From: Micromonospora pisi
GTDB lineage: Bacteria > Actinomycetota > Actinomycetes > Mycobacteriales > Micromonosporaceae
Length of the DNA: 64,000 bases
Direction of reading: 5' to 3'
Assembly (NCBI RefSeq): GCF_003633685.1
Contig: NZ_RBKT01000001.1
Location: 7,502,001 to 7,566,000, forward strand
Below are positions 23,394-32,944 of the stretch, piece by piece. The number at the start of each line of letters is the position of its first letter. The stretch's first letter is position 1. The position numbers and the translations under genes were made by a program. The notes under the pieces were generated by a model. The model saw only the letters and a program-made list of their open reading frames with translations, did not search any database and had not been told where the DNA came from.

Positions 23394-24410
23394 GTGGATA
23401 ACAGGATGGCGCGCAACCCCGCGATGACCGACGTCGCGCGGCTCGCTGGGGTGTCCCACCAGACGGTGTCCCGGGTCCTCAACGACCATCCGAACGTCCG
23501 CGAGCAGACCCGCAGCCGGGTCCGCGCCGCCATCGCGGAGCTGGGCTACCGACCGAACCGGGCGGCCCGCACCCTGGTCACCGGGCGGTCCCAGTCGATC
23601 GGCGTGGTCACCCAGAACTCCACCCTCTACGGCCCGGCGTCGTTGCTCGCCGCGTTCGAGCAGGCGGCGGCGGAGTCCGGCTTCGCGGTGAGTGTGGCCA
23701 GCGTGAGCGTCCTCGATCAGCCGTCCATCGCCGAGGCGGTCACTCGGCACCTCGACCACCGGGTCGCCGGGATCATGGTCATCGCACCGGTCATGTCGGC
23801 CAACGAGGCGTTGGACGCGTTGCCCGCGGACGTACCGCTGGTGACGGTCGACGGCGACCCGGATCGGTCGGCCGCGCTGGTCACCGTCGACCAGGTCACC
23901 GGCGCCCGGGACGCCACCCGGCACCTGCTGGACGCCGGTCACCGGACGGTATGGCACGTTTCCGGTCCACCCGAGTGGTTTGACAGTGCCGGCCGGATCG
24001 AGGGTTGGCGGCAGGCGCTGGAGTTGGCCGGGGTTGAGGTGCCGCCGTTGATGCCGGCCGACTGGACGGCCGCGTCGGGTTACCGGGCCGGGCAGATGCT
24101 CGCCCGGATGCCGGAGGTCTCCGCGATCTTCGCGGCAAACGACCACCTGGCGCTCGGTATCCTCCGGGCGATGAACGAGCGGGGCCGTCGGGTGCCGGAG
24201 GAGGTGAGCGTCGTCGGCTTCGACGACGTGCCCGAGGCGGCGTACTTCATTCCTCCACTGACGACGGTCCGGCCGGATTTCCGGGCCGTGGCAAGGGCGA
24301 GCCTCTCCCTGCTGTTGGAGCAGATCGAGTCGGGTCGAGCGACCACCGAGCGGTACACGGTCGCGCCGGCGCTGGTTTCCCGGTCCAGCGTCGCCCCGCC
24401 GCCGCGCTGA
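23394..24410 (+). CDS. LacI-family repressor, probable L-arabinose regulator
   Basis: The 338-residue protein has a LacI headpiece ([20 protein letters not shown], residues about 10-30, with the hinge helix [15 protein letters not shown]). A periplasmic-binding-protein-like effector domain follows, with typical motifs [35 protein letters not shown] and [15 protein letters not shown]. The GTG at 23394 has GAGG seven bases upstream; ATG at 23406 is the alternative. It lies directly before araBDA and shares an identical operator with it, so it most likely represses both its own promoter and the arabinose genes until L-arabinose or a derivative binds. Confidence 0.9.
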   Translation: MDNRMARNPAMTDVARLAGVSHQTVSRVLNDHPNVREQTRSRVRAAIAELGYRPNRAARTLVTGRSQSIGVVTQNSTLYGPASLLAAFEQAAAESGFAVSVASVSVLDQPSIAEAVTRHLDHRVAGIMVIAPVMSANEALDALPADVPLVTVDGDPDRSAALVTVDQVTGARDATRHLLDAGHRTVWHVSGPPEWFDSAGRIEGWRQALELAGVEVPPLMPADWTAASGYRAGQMLARMPEVSAIFAANDHLALGILRAMNERGRRVPEEVSVVGFDDVPEAAYFIPPLTTVRPDFRAVARASLSLLLEQIESGRATTERYTVAPALVSRSSVAPPPR

Positions 24411-24499
24411 GCCGGGTGACACTGGTCCTGCCCGGTACGGCCACGCCCACCGGGCCCAGCCGGTAGCGGCGACCGCCCGGTGTCCGGCGGGCAGCCAAT

Positions 24500-24560
24500 A
24501 GGTAACGGAATGTAGTCAAGTGGGTTACCTCCAACCGCTCCTTCGTTACTGAAATGTTAC
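24500..24560. repeat. Cluster of GTTAC elements upstream of araB
   Basis: AGGTAAC (24500-24506) and GTTACCT (24524-24530) form a 7-bp inverted repeat with a 17-base spacer. Two further GTTAC copies follow at 24545-24549 and 24556-24560. They end ten bases before the araB -35 box, a position suited to an activator, but no protein can be named. Confidence 0.4.
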
Positions 24561-24569
24561 GGCGCCTGG

Positions 24570-24597
24570 TTGACCCGAGAATTGTTAGCGATAACAC
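24570..24597 (+). promoter_or_regulatory. araB promoter
   Basis: TTGACC (24570-24575), 16 bases, TAACAC (24592-24597). The operator at 24583-24596 covers the spacer and -10 box. The predicted leader of about 60 bases contains the GAAGGTG site before araB. Confidence 0.55.
24583..24596. promoter_or_regulatory. LacI-family operator, copy 2 (araB)
   Basis: TGTTAGCGATAACA, identical in the opposite orientation to the site at 23133-23146. It overlaps the araB -10 region, as expected for repression by the adjacent LacI-family protein. Confidence 0.78.
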
Positions 24598-24662
24598 TCT
24601 GGGTCCGAGCCTGCGATCCGAGGCCACTGCCCCTGCCCGTCCGCCCCTCGAAGGTGCCAGAC

Positions 24663-26426
24663 ATGCCGATCGATCCGTCAGAAGCGCTCGTAGTCGGAGT
24701 CGACTATGGGACGTTGTCCGGCCGTGCCGTCGTGGTCCGGGTGGCGGACGGCGCCGAACTCGGTTCGGCGGTGTTCGAGTACCCGCACGCCGTACTCACC
24801 GACACGTTGCCGGTCGGCGACGTCCGGCTCGGCCCCGACTGGGCACTCCAGGTTCCCCAGGACTACGTCGACGTGCTGCGGTACGCCGTACCGGCCGCCC
24901 TGGCCGATGCCGGCGCGGACCCGGCGGCGGTGATCGGCATCGGCACCGACTTCACCGCCTGCACCATGGTCCCGACCCTCGCCGACGGCACACCCCTCAA
25001 CGAACTGCCCGCGTTCGCCGACCGCCCGCACGCGTACGTCAAGCTCTGGCGCCACCACGCCGCCCAGCCGCAGGCCGACCGGATCAACGAACTCGCCGCC
25101 GCGAGGGGCGAATCCTGGCTGCCCCGCTACGGCGGGCTGATCTCCTCGGAGTGGGAGTTCGCCAAGGCGCTGCAACTGCTGGAGGAGGACCCCGAGGTCT
25201 ACTCCACCATGGAGCGCTGGGTCGAGGCCGCCGACTGGATCGTCTGGCAGCTCACCGGCAGCTACGTGCGTAACGCCTGTAGCGCGGGCTACAAGGGCAT
25301 CCTCCAGGATGGTCGGTATCCGGACCAGGAGTTCCTCGCCGCGCTCAACCCGGGCTTCGCGGACTTCGTCACGGCCAAGCTCGACCAGCCGATCGGCGCC
25401 CTCGGCGCCGCCGCCGGCACCCTCAGCGTCGAGGCCGCCGCCTGGACCGGACTCCCGGTCGGCATCCCGGTCGCGGTCGGCAACGTCGACGCGCACGTCA
25501 CCGCCGCCGCCGGCAACGCCGTCGAACCCGGCCAAATGGTCGCGATCATGGGAACCTCGACCTGCCACGTGATGAACGGTGCCGAGCTGCGCGAGGTACC
25601 GGGCATGTGCGGCGTGGTCGACGGTGGGATCGTCGCCGGCAGCTGGGGTTACGAGGCCGGCCAGAGCGGTGTCGGGGACATTTTCGCCCACTTCGTCGAG
25701 ACCCAGGTGCCCGCGAGCTACAGCGAGGCCGCCGCGGCCGACGGGGTGACCGTGCACGAGTACCTCACCCGGCTGGCCGCGACCCAGCGGGTCGGTCAGC
25801 ACGGACTGGTCGCCCTCGACTGGCACAGCGGAAACCGTTCGGTGCTGGTCGACCACGAGCTCTCCGGACTGCTGCTGGGGGAGACCCTGGCGACCCGCCC
25901 GGAGGACATCTACCGGGCCCTGCTCGAGGCGACCGCCTTCGGCACCCGGACCATCATCGAGACCTTCGCCGGTGCCGGCGTGCCGGTCTCCGAACTCTTC
26001 GTCGTCGGCGGCCTCACCAAGAACAAGCTGCTGATGCAGATCTACAGCGATGTCACCCGGCTGCCGCTGTCGCTGATCACCTCCGCCCAGGGGCCGGCGC
26101 TCGGCTCGGCGATCCACGCGGCGGTCGCGGCCGGGGCCTACCCCGACGTCCGCGCCGCAGCCGCCCGGATGGGGCGGGTGGAACGTGCCGTCTACACCCC
26201 GGACGAGGCAGCCGCCGCCCGCTACGACCAGCTCTACGACGAGTACCGCCAGCTACACGACCATTTCGGCAGGGGAGGTAACCGGGTGATGCGCAGGCTG
26301 CGTGCGATCCGGCGGGAAGCCATGGCCGAGGCGACCACCGCCGGCACCGACGCGGAGGCGCTGACCGGCGCCGCCTCGAACGGTGCGGCCGACGGTGCTC
26401 CGCAGACCCCGGCGGTGGCCCGGTGA
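24663..26426 (+). CDS. araB: Ribulokinase
   Basis: The 587-residue FGGY-family kinase phosphorylates L-ribulose to L-ribulose 5-phosphate, the second step of L-arabinose catabolism. Family signatures include the N-terminal phosphate loop VGVDYGTLSGRAVVV, IGIGTDFTACTMVP, the kinase-specific WRHHAAQPQADRIN and YGGLISSEWEFAK segments, MGTSTCHVMN, and the FGGY C-terminal nucleotide motif VVGGLTKNKLLMQI. The last 40 residues are low-complexity Ala/Thr-rich and not typical. The ATG at 24663 has GAAGG six bases before. Its stop overlaps the araD start (GTGA). First gene of the araBDA operon behind a LacI-type operator. Confidence 0.95.
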   Translation: MPIDPSEALVVGVDYGTLSGRAVVVRVADGAELGSAVFEYPHAVLTDTLPVGDVRLGPDWALQVPQDYVDVLRYAVPAALADAGADPAAVIGIGTDFTACTMVPTLADGTPLNELPAFADRPHAYVKLWRHHAAQPQADRINELAAARGESWLPRYGGLISSEWEFAKALQLLEEDPEVYSTMERWVEAADWIVWQLTGSYVRNACSAGYKGILQDGRYPDQEFLAALNPGFADFVTAKLDQPIGALGAAAGTLSVEAAAWTGLPVGIPVAVGNVDAHVTAAAGNAVEPGQMVAIMGTSTCHVMNGAELREVPGMCGVVDGGIVAGSWGYEAGQSGVGDIFAHFVETQVPASYSEAAAADGVTVHEYLTRLAATQRVGQHGLVALDWHSGNRSVLVDHELSGLLLGETLATRPEDIYRALLEATAFGTRTIIETFAGAGVPVSELFVVGGLTKNKLLMQIYSDVTRLPLSLITSAQGPALGSAIHAAVAAGAYPDVRAAAARMGRVERAVYTPDEAAAARYDQLYDEYRQLHDHFGRGGNRVMRRLRAIRREAMAEATTAGTDAEALTGAASNGAADGAPQTPAVAR

Positions 26427-27100
26427 CCGTCACCGAATCCGTCGCCACGACGATCCGTAGCATCCGGGCACAGGTCGCCGCGCTCCACGCCGAACTGCCC
26501 CGCAACGGGCTGGTGGTCTGGACCGCGGGCAACGTCTCCGCCCGCGTACCCGGCGCCGACCTGCTGGTGATCAAGCCGTCGGGGGTGAGCTACGACGAGA
26601 TCACCGCCGACAACATGGTGGTGACCGACCTCGACGCCAACCTCGTCGACGGCGAGATGGCCCCCTCGTCGGACACGGCCGCGCACGCGTACGTCTACAA
26701 GCACATGCCGCACGTGAACGGTGTCGTGCACACCCACTCCACGTACGCGACCGCCTGGTCGGCGCGGGCCGAGCCGATCCCGTGCGTACTCACGATGATC
26801 GCCGACGAGTTCGGCGGGGAGATCCCGGTCGGCCCCTTCGCGCTGATCGGTGACGACTCGATCGGGCAGGGCATCGTCACCACCCTCAGCGGGCACCGTT
26901 CGCCGGCCGTGCTCATGCGCAACCACGGGGTCTTCACCATCGGGGCGAGTGCCCGCGCCGCGGTCAAGGCCGCGGTGATGTGCGAGGACGTGGCGCGCAC
27001 CGTGCACATCGCCCGCCAGCTCGGCACCCCGCTGCCGATCGCGCAGAACGACGTCGACTCGCTCTACGCCCGATACCAGAACGTGTACGGGCAGGCGTGA
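26423..27100 (+). CDS. araD: L-ribulose-5-phosphate 4-epimerase
   Basis: A 225-residue class II aldolase-fold enzyme that converts L-ribulose 5-phosphate to D-xylulose 5-phosphate. Visible motifs are [11 protein letters not shown] (substrate phosphate loop), the catalytic acid region [13 protein letters not shown], the zinc-binding VHTHSTYAT with paired His, and the third His in [11 protein letters not shown]. The GTG at 26423 overlaps the araB stop codon (GTGA). It is followed two bases later by the annotated ATG of the araA frame. Confidence 0.94.
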   Translation: MTVTESVATTIRSIRAQVAALHAELPRNGLVVWTAGNVSARVPGADLLVIKPSGVSYDEITADNMVVTDLDANLVDGEMAPSSDTAAHAYVYKHMPHVNGVVHTHSTYATAWSARAEPIPCVLTMIADEFGGEIPVGPFALIGDDSIGQGIVTTLSGHRSPAVLMRNHGVFTIGASARAAVKAAVMCEDVARTVHIARQLGTPLPIAQNDVDSLYARYQNVYGQA

Positions 27101-27102
27101 CG

Positions 27103-28644
27103 ATGCCCGGGACAGGAGGATCCACCATCAGTACCACCACCACTCCCCAGATCTGGTTCCTCACCGGTAGCCAGCACCTCTACGGACCGGAGACGCTCCA
27201 GCAGGTCGCCGAGCAGTCGCAGGAGATCCAGCGGACCCTCACCGCGACCGGCCCGGTCGCCGCCGAACTGGTGTGGCAGCCGGTGCTCACCGACGCGGCC
27301 GCGATCCGCCAGGTGATGCTCGCGGCGAACGCCGACCCGGACTGCGTCGGTGTGATCGCCTGGATGCACACCTTCTCGCCGGCGAAGATGTGGATCAGCG
27401 GGCTCGACGTCCTGCGCAAGCCGCTGCTGCACCTGCACACCCAGCTCAACGCGGCACTGCCGTGGGAGTCCATCGACATGGACTTCATGAACCTCAACCA
27501 GGCCGCGCACGGCGACCGGGAGTTCGGGTTCATCCAGACCCGGCTCGGGGTGGCCCGCAAGACCGTCGCCGGCCACGCCTCCGACCCGGCCCTGGTGGCC
27601 CGGATCGACGGCTGGGCCCGCGCCGCCACCGGCTACGCCCACCTGCGTACCCTGCGGCTGGCCCGGTTCGGCGACAACATGCGCGACGTGGCCGTCACCG
27701 AGGGCGACAAGGTCGAGGCCGAGCTGCGCTTCGGTGTCTCGGTGAACACGTACGGCGTCAACGACCTGGTCGAGCTGGTCGACCAGGTGGCCGATGCCGC
27801 GATCGACGACGTGGTCGCCGAGTACGCCGAGCTGTACCGGCTGGCTCCGGGACTCGGCCGGGGTGGCGACCGGCACCAGGAGCTCCGGTACGCCGCCCGG
27901 ATCGAACTCGGACTGCGCCAGTTCCTCACCACCGGCGGCTTCGGCGCCTTCACCACCAACTTCCAGGACCTGGGCGGGCTGCGCCAGCTTCCGGGTATCG
28001 CCGTACAGCGGCTGATGGCCGACGGCTACGGCTTCGGCGGCGAGGGCGACTGGAAGACCTCGGCGCTGCTCGCCACGGTGAAGGCGATGGGCGTCGGCAC
28101 CGGGCGGGGAACCTCCTTCATGGAGGACTACACCTACCACTTCGGGCCCGGTGAGCCGAAGATCCTCGGCGCGCACATGCTGGAGGTCTGCCCCAGCATC
28201 GCCACCGGCCAGCCGTCGTGCGAGATCCACCCGCTCGGCATCGGCGACCGGGAGGACCCGGTCCGCCTGGTCTTCGACGCCCAGCCCGGCCCCGCCGTGG
28301 TGATCGGCCTGGCCGACCTCGGTGACCGGTTCCGGTTCGTGGCCAACGAGATCGAGGTCGTGCCGCCGGACGAGCCGCTGCCCAGGCTGCCGGTCGCCCG
28401 CGCGGTCTGGAAGCCGGCACCGTCCCTCTCCACCTCCGCCGAGTCGTGGCTGACCGCGGGTGGGCCCCACCACACGGTGCTGACCCAGGCCGTCGGGGTG
28501 GAGACGCTGCAGGACTTCGCGCACATGCTCCGCACCGAGCTGCTGGTGATCGACCAGCAGACCACGACCGCCGGTTTCGCTGACCGGCTGCGGTGGAACC
28601 AGGCCTACTACCGGCTCGCCCAAGGGCTGCCGGGCAGGGGATGA
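27103..28644 (+). CDS. araA: L-arabinose isomerase
   Basis: The enzyme converts L-arabinose to L-ribulose using Mn2+. Family motifs are clear: [16 protein letters not shown] at the N terminus, [27 protein letters not shown] with the first metal Glu, [11 protein letters not shown] with the second, [11 protein letters not shown] with a His ligand, and [10 protein letters not shown] with the last. From the ATG at 27103 the product is 513 residues. That ATG has no ribosome-binding site, whereas a perfect AGGAGG at 27114-27119 is followed, seven bases on, by ATC at 27127 in the same frame. Family alignment suggests the true start is at 27127 (505 residues), either as a rare ATC codon or a sequence change. 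Confidence 0.93.
   Translation: MPGTGGSTISTTTTPQIWFLTGSQHLYGPETLQQVAEQSQEIQRTLTATGPVAAELVWQPVLTDAAAIRQVMLAANADPDCVGVIAWMHTFSPAKMWISGLDVLRKPLLHLHTQLNAALPWESIDMDFMNLNQAAHGDREFGFIQTRLGVARKTVAGHASDPALVARIDGWARAATGYAHLRTLRLARFGDNMRDVAVTEGDKVEAELRFGVSVNTYGVNDLVELVDQVADAAIDDVVAEYAELYRLAPGLGRGGDRHQELRYAARIELGLRQFLTTGGFGAFTTNFQDLGGLRQLPGIAVQRLMADGYGFGGEGDWKTSALLATVKAMGVGTGRGTSFMEDYTYHFGPGEPKILGAHMLEVCPSIATGQPSCEIHPLGIGDREDPVRLVFDAQPGPAVVIGLADLGDRFRFVANEIEVVPPDEPLPRLPVARAVWKPAPSLSTSAESWLTAGGPHHTVLTQAVGVETLQDFAHMLRTELLVIDQQTTTAGFADRLRWNQAYYRLAQGLPGRG
27114..27129 (+). promoter_or_regulatory. Ribosome-binding site pointing to an ATC codon at the expected araA start
   Basis: AGGAGG (27114-27119), seven bases, then ATC-AGT-ACC. 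The position is ideal for an initiation codon, and homologous proteins typically begin close to this Ser-Thr-Thr stretch. The only canonical start nearby in frame, ATG 27103, lies upstream of the Shine-Dalgarno sequence. Confidence 0.6.
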
Positions 28645-28784
28645 GGCCGGCCCACGGCCCTGTCCGCACTACCCGTCGACGGGCCACCGGCCCGACGACA
28701 CCAGAAAAGAACGAATCGCGGCGACCTGCACATCGGAATTCCTTGAACCCGGTTGACCCGCGCTCTGTACTCAAAGGAGAGAAC

Positions 28785-29912
28785 ATGAGATTCGTACGGC
28801 TCGCGTCGGTGGCTGGCGCCATCACGCTCGCCGCTGCCCTTGCGGCCTGCGGCTCGAGCACCAAGACGGTCGACCAGGACGCCGGAAGTGGCGACAACTC
28901 GGGTGCCCTGGTCGGCGTCACCATGCCGACCCGCTCCTCGGAGCGGTGGATCCACGACGGTGACAACGTCAAGGCCGCCCTGGAGAAGCTGGGCTACAAG
29001 GTCGACCTGCAGTACGCGGAGAACGACATCCCGACCCAGGTCAACCAGATCGAGAACCAGATCACCAAGGGTGCCAAGCTGCTGATCGTCGCCTCGATCG
29101 ACGGCACCGCGCTCACCACCCAGTTGCAGGAGGCCGGGGACAAGAAGATCCCGGTCATCTCCTACGACCGCCTGATCCGCAACAGCCCGAACGTGGACTA
29201 CTACGCCACCTTCGACAACTTCAAGGTCGGCGTCGAGCAGGCCAACTCGCTCCTGGTCGGCCTGGGCCTGAAGAAGGCGGACGGCACCGACGGCGAGGCC
29301 AAGGGCCCGTTCAACGTGGAGCTCTTCGCCGGCTCGCCGGACGACAACAACGCCACCTTCTTCTTCAACGGCGCGATGTCGGTCCTGCAGTCGTACATCG
29401 ACAAGGGCACGCTGGTGGTGAAGAGCGGTCAGAAGGACTTCAAGACCGTCGCCATCCTGCGCTGGGACCCGTCCACCGCGCAGAAGCGGATGGAGGACCT
29501 GCTCTCCAAGACGTACAACGGCGGCACCAAGGTCCAGGGCGTGCTCTCCCCGTACGACGGGCTGTCGATCGGTATCCTCTCCGCGCTGAAGAGCAACGGG
29601 TACGGCACCGCCGGTCAGCCCTACCCGGTCGTGACCGGCCAGGACGCCGAGCTGGCCTCGGTGAAGTCGATCATCGCCGGTGAGCAGTACTCGACCGTCT
29701 ACAAGGACACCGCGCAGCTCGCCGACGTCACGGTCAAGATGGCCGACGCCGTGCTCAAGGGCGGCAAGCCCGAGGTGAACAACACCACCGACTACGACAA
29801 CGGCAACAAGGTCGTCCCGTCGTTCCTGCTCCAGCCGGTCGTGGTGGACAAGTCGAACTACCAGAAGGCCCTGGTCGACTCCGGCTTCTACACCGCCGAC
29901 CAGCTGAAGTAG
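28785..29912 (+). CDS. chvE: Sugar ABC transporter substrate-binding lipoprotein, ChvE type
   Basis: The 375-residue lipoprotein has signal peptide and lipobox [11 protein letters not shown] (lipidated Cys at about 22), followed by a two-lobed periplasmic sugar-binding fold of cluster [68 protein letters not shown] and [21 protein letters not shown]. The SSERWI and SYDRL motifs are typical of ChvE and the multiple-monosaccharide binding proteins. It sits between araA and the GguA/GguB-type transporter genes, so L-arabinose is the probable ligand. AAAGGAG precedes the ATG. A 140-base gap after araA contains only a weak GC-rich hairpin. Confidence 0.92.
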   Translation: MRFVRLASVAGAITLAAALAACGSSTKTVDQDAGSGDNSGALVGVTMPTRSSERWIHDGDNVKAALEKLGYKVDLQYAENDIPTQVNQIENQITKGAKLLIVASIDGTALTTQLQEAGDKKIPVISYDRLIRNSPNVDYYATFDNFKVGVEQANSLLVGLGLKKADGTDGEAKGPFNVELFAGSPDDNNATFFFNGAMSVLQSYIDKGTLVVKSGQKDFKTVAILRWDPSTAQKRMEDLLSKTYNGGTKVQGVLSPYDGLSIGILSALKSNGYGTAGQPYPVVTGQDAELASVKSIIAGEQYSTVYKDTAQLADVTVKMADAVLKGGKPEVNNTTDYDNGNKVVPSFLLQPVVVDKSNYQKALVDSGFYTADQLK

Positions 29913-30018
29913 TCAGCACCGCGTGGTCCTGCCGCCGGTTCCGGGACCGGGCCGGCGGCAGGACCGACGTGTCATCGCGGCGGTAGGGCGATCAGCACGG
30001 CCCGGAGGGACCACAGGC

Positions 30019-31551
30019 ATGACCGACGACAACATCCTGCGGATGCGCGGGATCACCAAGACGTTCCCCGGGGTGAAGGCGCTCCAGGACGTCAACCTGT
30101 CCGTACGCCGGGGCGAGATCCACGCGATCTGCGGCGAGAACGGCGCGGGCAAGTCGACTTTGATGAAGGTGCTCTCGGGCGTCTACCCGCACGGGTCGTA
30201 CGAGGGCGAGATCTACGTCGACGGTGAACTGGCCAAGTTCGCCGACATCAGGCAGAGCGAGCAGCGCGGGATCGCGATCATCCATCAGGAGCTGGCGCTC
30301 GCCCAGCAGCTCTCCATCGCGGAGAACATCTACCTTGGCAACGAGCTGGCGACCCGTGGACTGATCGACTGGAACCGGACCAACCACGAGGCGGCCGTAC
30401 TGCTGCGTCGGGTCGGGTTGGCCGAGAACCCGGTGACGCCGGTGCTCGACCTCGGTGTGGGCAAGCAGCAGCTGGTCGAGATCGCCAAGGCGCTCTCGAA
30501 GAAGGTACGGCTGCTGATCCTCGACGAGCCGACCGCCGCGTTGAACGACGACGACTCCGCCCACCTGCTCGAACTGCTTCGTGGGCTGCGTGACGAGGGC
30601 ATCACCTCGGTGATCATCTCGCACAAGCTGAACGAGGTCAGGGAGATCGCGGATCGGATCACGATCCTGCGCGACGGCCGCTCGATCGAGACGCTGGACC
30701 CGTCGGTCGAGGAGGTGAGCGAGGACCGCATCATCTCCGGGATGGTCGGCCGGGCGCTGGAGCACCGCTTCCCGCCGCACGAGCCGCGTATCGGCGAGGA
30801 GGTCCTGCGGCTTGAGGACTGGACCGTACACAGCCCGACCCAGCGGGGCCGGGTGGTGGTGTCGAAGGCGAACCTGACCCTGCGCCGGGGCGAGATCGTC
30901 GGGCTGGCCGGACTGATGGGCGCCGGCCGGACCGAGCTGGCGATGAGCGTCTTCGGCCGCTCCTACGGCAGGGACATCTCCGGTCGCATCCTCAAGGACG
31001 GCAAGCCGATCGAGCTGCGCTCGGTACGCGACGCGATCCGGCACGGAATCGCGTACGTCACCGAGGACCGCAAGCGGTACGGCCTCAACCTCATCGACGA
31101 CATCAAGCGCAACGTCTCCGCGGCCGGGCTGCGCAAGCTCGCCCGTCGGGGCTGGGTGAACGAGAACGAGGAGTACCGGGTCGCCAACGACTTCCGGGCC
31201 AGCATGAACATCAAGGCGCCGAGCGTGGCGAGCATTACCGGCAAGCTCAGCGGCGGCAACCAGCAGAAGGTCGTGCTGTCCAAGTGGATCTTCACTGATC
31301 CGGACGTACTGATCCTCGACGAGCCGACCCGCGGCATCGACGTGGGCGCGAAGTACGAGATCTACACGATCATCAACCGGCTCGCCGACGAGGGCAAGGC
31401 GGTCCTGGTCATCTCCTCGGAGCTGCCGGAGCTGCTCGGCCTCTGTGACCGCGTCTACGCCCTCTCGGCGGGGCGGATCACCGGTGAGGTCAGTCGGGCG
31501 GAAGCCACCCAGGAACGACTCATGCAGTACATGACCAAGGAACAGGAGTAG
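30019..31551 (+). CDS. gguA: Multiple-monosaccharide ABC transporter ATP-binding protein (GguA/MmsA type)
   Basis: A 510-residue tandem ABC ATPase. The first domain has Walker [15 protein letters not shown] and Walker [12 protein letters not shown], with the family-typical signature [15 protein letters not shown]. The second has a degenerate Walker A ([16 protein letters not shown]) but a canonical [14 protein letters not shown] and [12 protein letters not shown]. This pattern is normal for sugar importers of the RbsA/GguA type. It energises uptake with the ChvE-type receptor and the permease that follows seven bases later. The ATG at 30019 has GGAGGG nine bases before. MmsA is the name used in some annotations. 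Confidence 0.94.
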   Translation: MTDDNILRMRGITKTFPGVKALQDVNLSVRRGEIHAICGENGAGKSTLMKVLSGVYPHGSYEGEIYVDGELAKFADIRQSEQRGIAIIHQELALAQQLSIAENIYLGNELATRGLIDWNRTNHEAAVLLRRVGLAENPVTPVLDLGVGKQQLVEIAKALSKKVRLLILDEPTAALNDDDSAHLLELLRGLRDEGITSVIISHKLNEVREIADRITILRDGRSIETLDPSVEEVSEDRIISGMVGRALEHRFPPHEPRIGEEVLRLEDWTVHSPTQRGRVVVSKANLTLRRGEIVGLAGLMGAGRTELAMSVFGRSYGRDISGRILKDGKPIELRSVRDAIRHGIAYVTEDRKRYGLNLIDDIKRNVSAAGLRKLARRGWVNENEEYRVANDFRASMNIKAPSVASITGKLSGGNQQKVVLSKWIFTDPDVLILDEPTRGIDVGAKYEIYTIINRLADEGKAVLVISSELPELLGLCDRVYALSAGRITGEVSRAEATQERLMQYMTKEQE

Positions 31552-31557
31552 ACCCCG

Positions 31558-32826
31558 ATGAGCAGCATCGCACCCGCGAGCGCCGATGCCGGTGCCGGTG
31601 CCTCGGTGGGCGTCGGCGACCCGCGGCCACCGGACGGCAAGCCACTGCGTCGATTCTCGCTGAACCTCCGGCAGAGCGGCATCTACGTCGCGTTCGCCCT
31701 GATCATCGTGTTGTTCTCGGTGCTCACCGGTGGCGACCTTCTGCAACCGCAGAACATCTCGAACATCATCGTCCAGAACTCGTACATCCTGATCCTCGCG
31801 ATCGGGATGATCCTGATCATCATCGCCGGGCACATCGACCTGTCGGTGGGATCGGTGGTCGCGGTCAGCGGTGCGATCGCCGCGGTGCTGATGGTCGAGC
31901 ACCACGTTCCCTGGCCGCTGGCGCTGCTGATCACCCTGGTGGTCGGTGGTCTGATCGGGGCGTGGCAGGGCTTCTGGATCGCCTACTTCGGCATCCCGGC
32001 CTTCATCGTCACGCTCGCCGGCATGCTGCTGTTCCGGGCGTTGACCCTCACTGTCCTGGAAAACCAGGGCATCGGGCCGTTCCCGGACGAGGTGCGGACC
32101 CTCTCCAACGGGTTCACCAGCGGCTACTTCGGCAACATCGGCCTCGGGCCGCTGGGCGGGGCGGACCTGTTCAGCCTCCTGGTCGGCGTGGTCGCGGTGG
32201 TCGGTATTGCCGGCACCCAGTGGCGTACGCGTAAGGCTCGGCTCGGCTACCAGCAGACCGTCGACCCGATGCCGATCTTCCTGCTGCGGATCATCGCGGC
32301 GGCGGCGGTGGTGCTGGCGGTCGTGGTGCAGTTGGCCCGGTTCAAGAACCTGCCGTGGGTGCTCGTGCTGCTGGCGGTGCTGGTCCTGGGGTACTCCCTG
32401 TTGACCAACCGGGTCGTGTTCGGCCGGCAGATCTACGCCGTCGGTGGCAACCTGCAGGCCGCGACGCTCTCCGGCGTCAAGGTCAAGTCGGTGATCTTCT
32501 GGATCTTCGTGAACATGGGGGTGCTGGCGGCCCTGGCCGGTGTCATCTTCGCCGGACGACTGAACCAGGCTGGTCCGACCGCCGGTAACTCCTTCGAACT
32601 CGACGCCATCGCGGCCGCCTTCATCGGTGGCGCGGCGGTGCAGGGCGGCGTGGGCAAGGTGATCGGTGCCATCACCGGTGGCCTGATCATGGGCGTGATC
32701 AACAACGGGATGTCCCTGATCGGTGCGCCGAGCGAGCAGGTCATGCTGGTCAAGGGCATCGTGCTGCTGGCCGCCGTGGCCTTCGACGTCTGGACCAAGC
32801 GGCGGGCCGGGCTGGCCAGCCGCTGA
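31558..32826 (+). CDS. gguB: Multiple-monosaccharide ABC transporter permease (GguB/MmsB type)
   Basis: The 422-residue integral membrane protein belongs to the BPD_transp_2 (RbsC-like) family. It has about ten helices, the conserved GHIDLSVGSVVAVSGAIAA motif, GFWIAYFGIPAFIVTLAGMLLFRAL, and the late GGAAVQGGVGKVIGAITGGLIMGVINNGMSL motif. It forms the membrane channel for the GguA ATPase and ChvE-type receptor. Start ATG 31558. A strong hairpin terminator (32870-32906) ends the operon. Confidence 0.93.
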   Translation: MSSIAPASADAGAGASVGVGDPRPPDGKPLRRFSLNLRQSGIYVAFALIIVLFSVLTGGDLLQPQNISNIIVQNSYILILAIGMILIIIAGHIDLSVGSVVAVSGAIAAVLMVEHHVPWPLALLITLVVGGLIGAWQGFWIAYFGIPAFIVTLAGMLLFRALTLTVLENQGIGPFPDEVRTLSNGFTSGYFGNIGLGPLGGADLFSLLVGVVAVVGIAGTQWRTRKARLGYQQTVDPMPIFLLRIIAAAAVVLAVVVQLARFKNLPWVLVLLAVLVLGYSLLTNRVVFGRQIYAVGGNLQAATLSGVKVKSVIFWIFVNMGVLAALAGVIFAGRLNQAGPTAGNSFELDAIAAAFIGGAAVQGGVGKVIGAITGGLIMGVINNGMSLIGAPSEQVMLVKGIVLLAAVAFDVWTKRRAGLASR

Positions 32827-32869
32827 ACCGGGACGGCCCGGGCGGCCGTCGATCCACGAGACACGCCAT

Positions 32870-32906
32870 GACGGCGGTCGGCGCCGAACCGGCACCGACC
32901 GCCGTC
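32870..32906 (+). terminator. Terminator of the arabinose/sugar-transport operon
   Basis: GACGGCGGTCGG (32870-32881) pairs perfectly with CCGACCGCCGTC (32895-32906); an inner GCCG/CGGC pair extends the stem past one mismatch, leaving a three-base loop. It lies between the convergent ends at 32826 and 32945. Confidence 0.75.
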
Positions 32907-32944
32907 GGCGTACGTCGTCGGGGAACATGGCCCCGGTCGTGCGC

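Noticed and set aside
28645-28784. GC-rich pairing segments between araA and the binding-protein gene considered as terminator
   Set aside because: The stem needs a bulge and a long loop; evidence is too weak, and co-transcription with partial attenuation is equally possible.
29992-32928. A 978-codon open frame on the minus strand opposite the sugar transporter genes
   Set aside because: The plus strand encodes clear GguA and GguB proteins with full motifs; the minus frame is rich in His, Arg, Asp and Gln with no fold and reflects codon bias.
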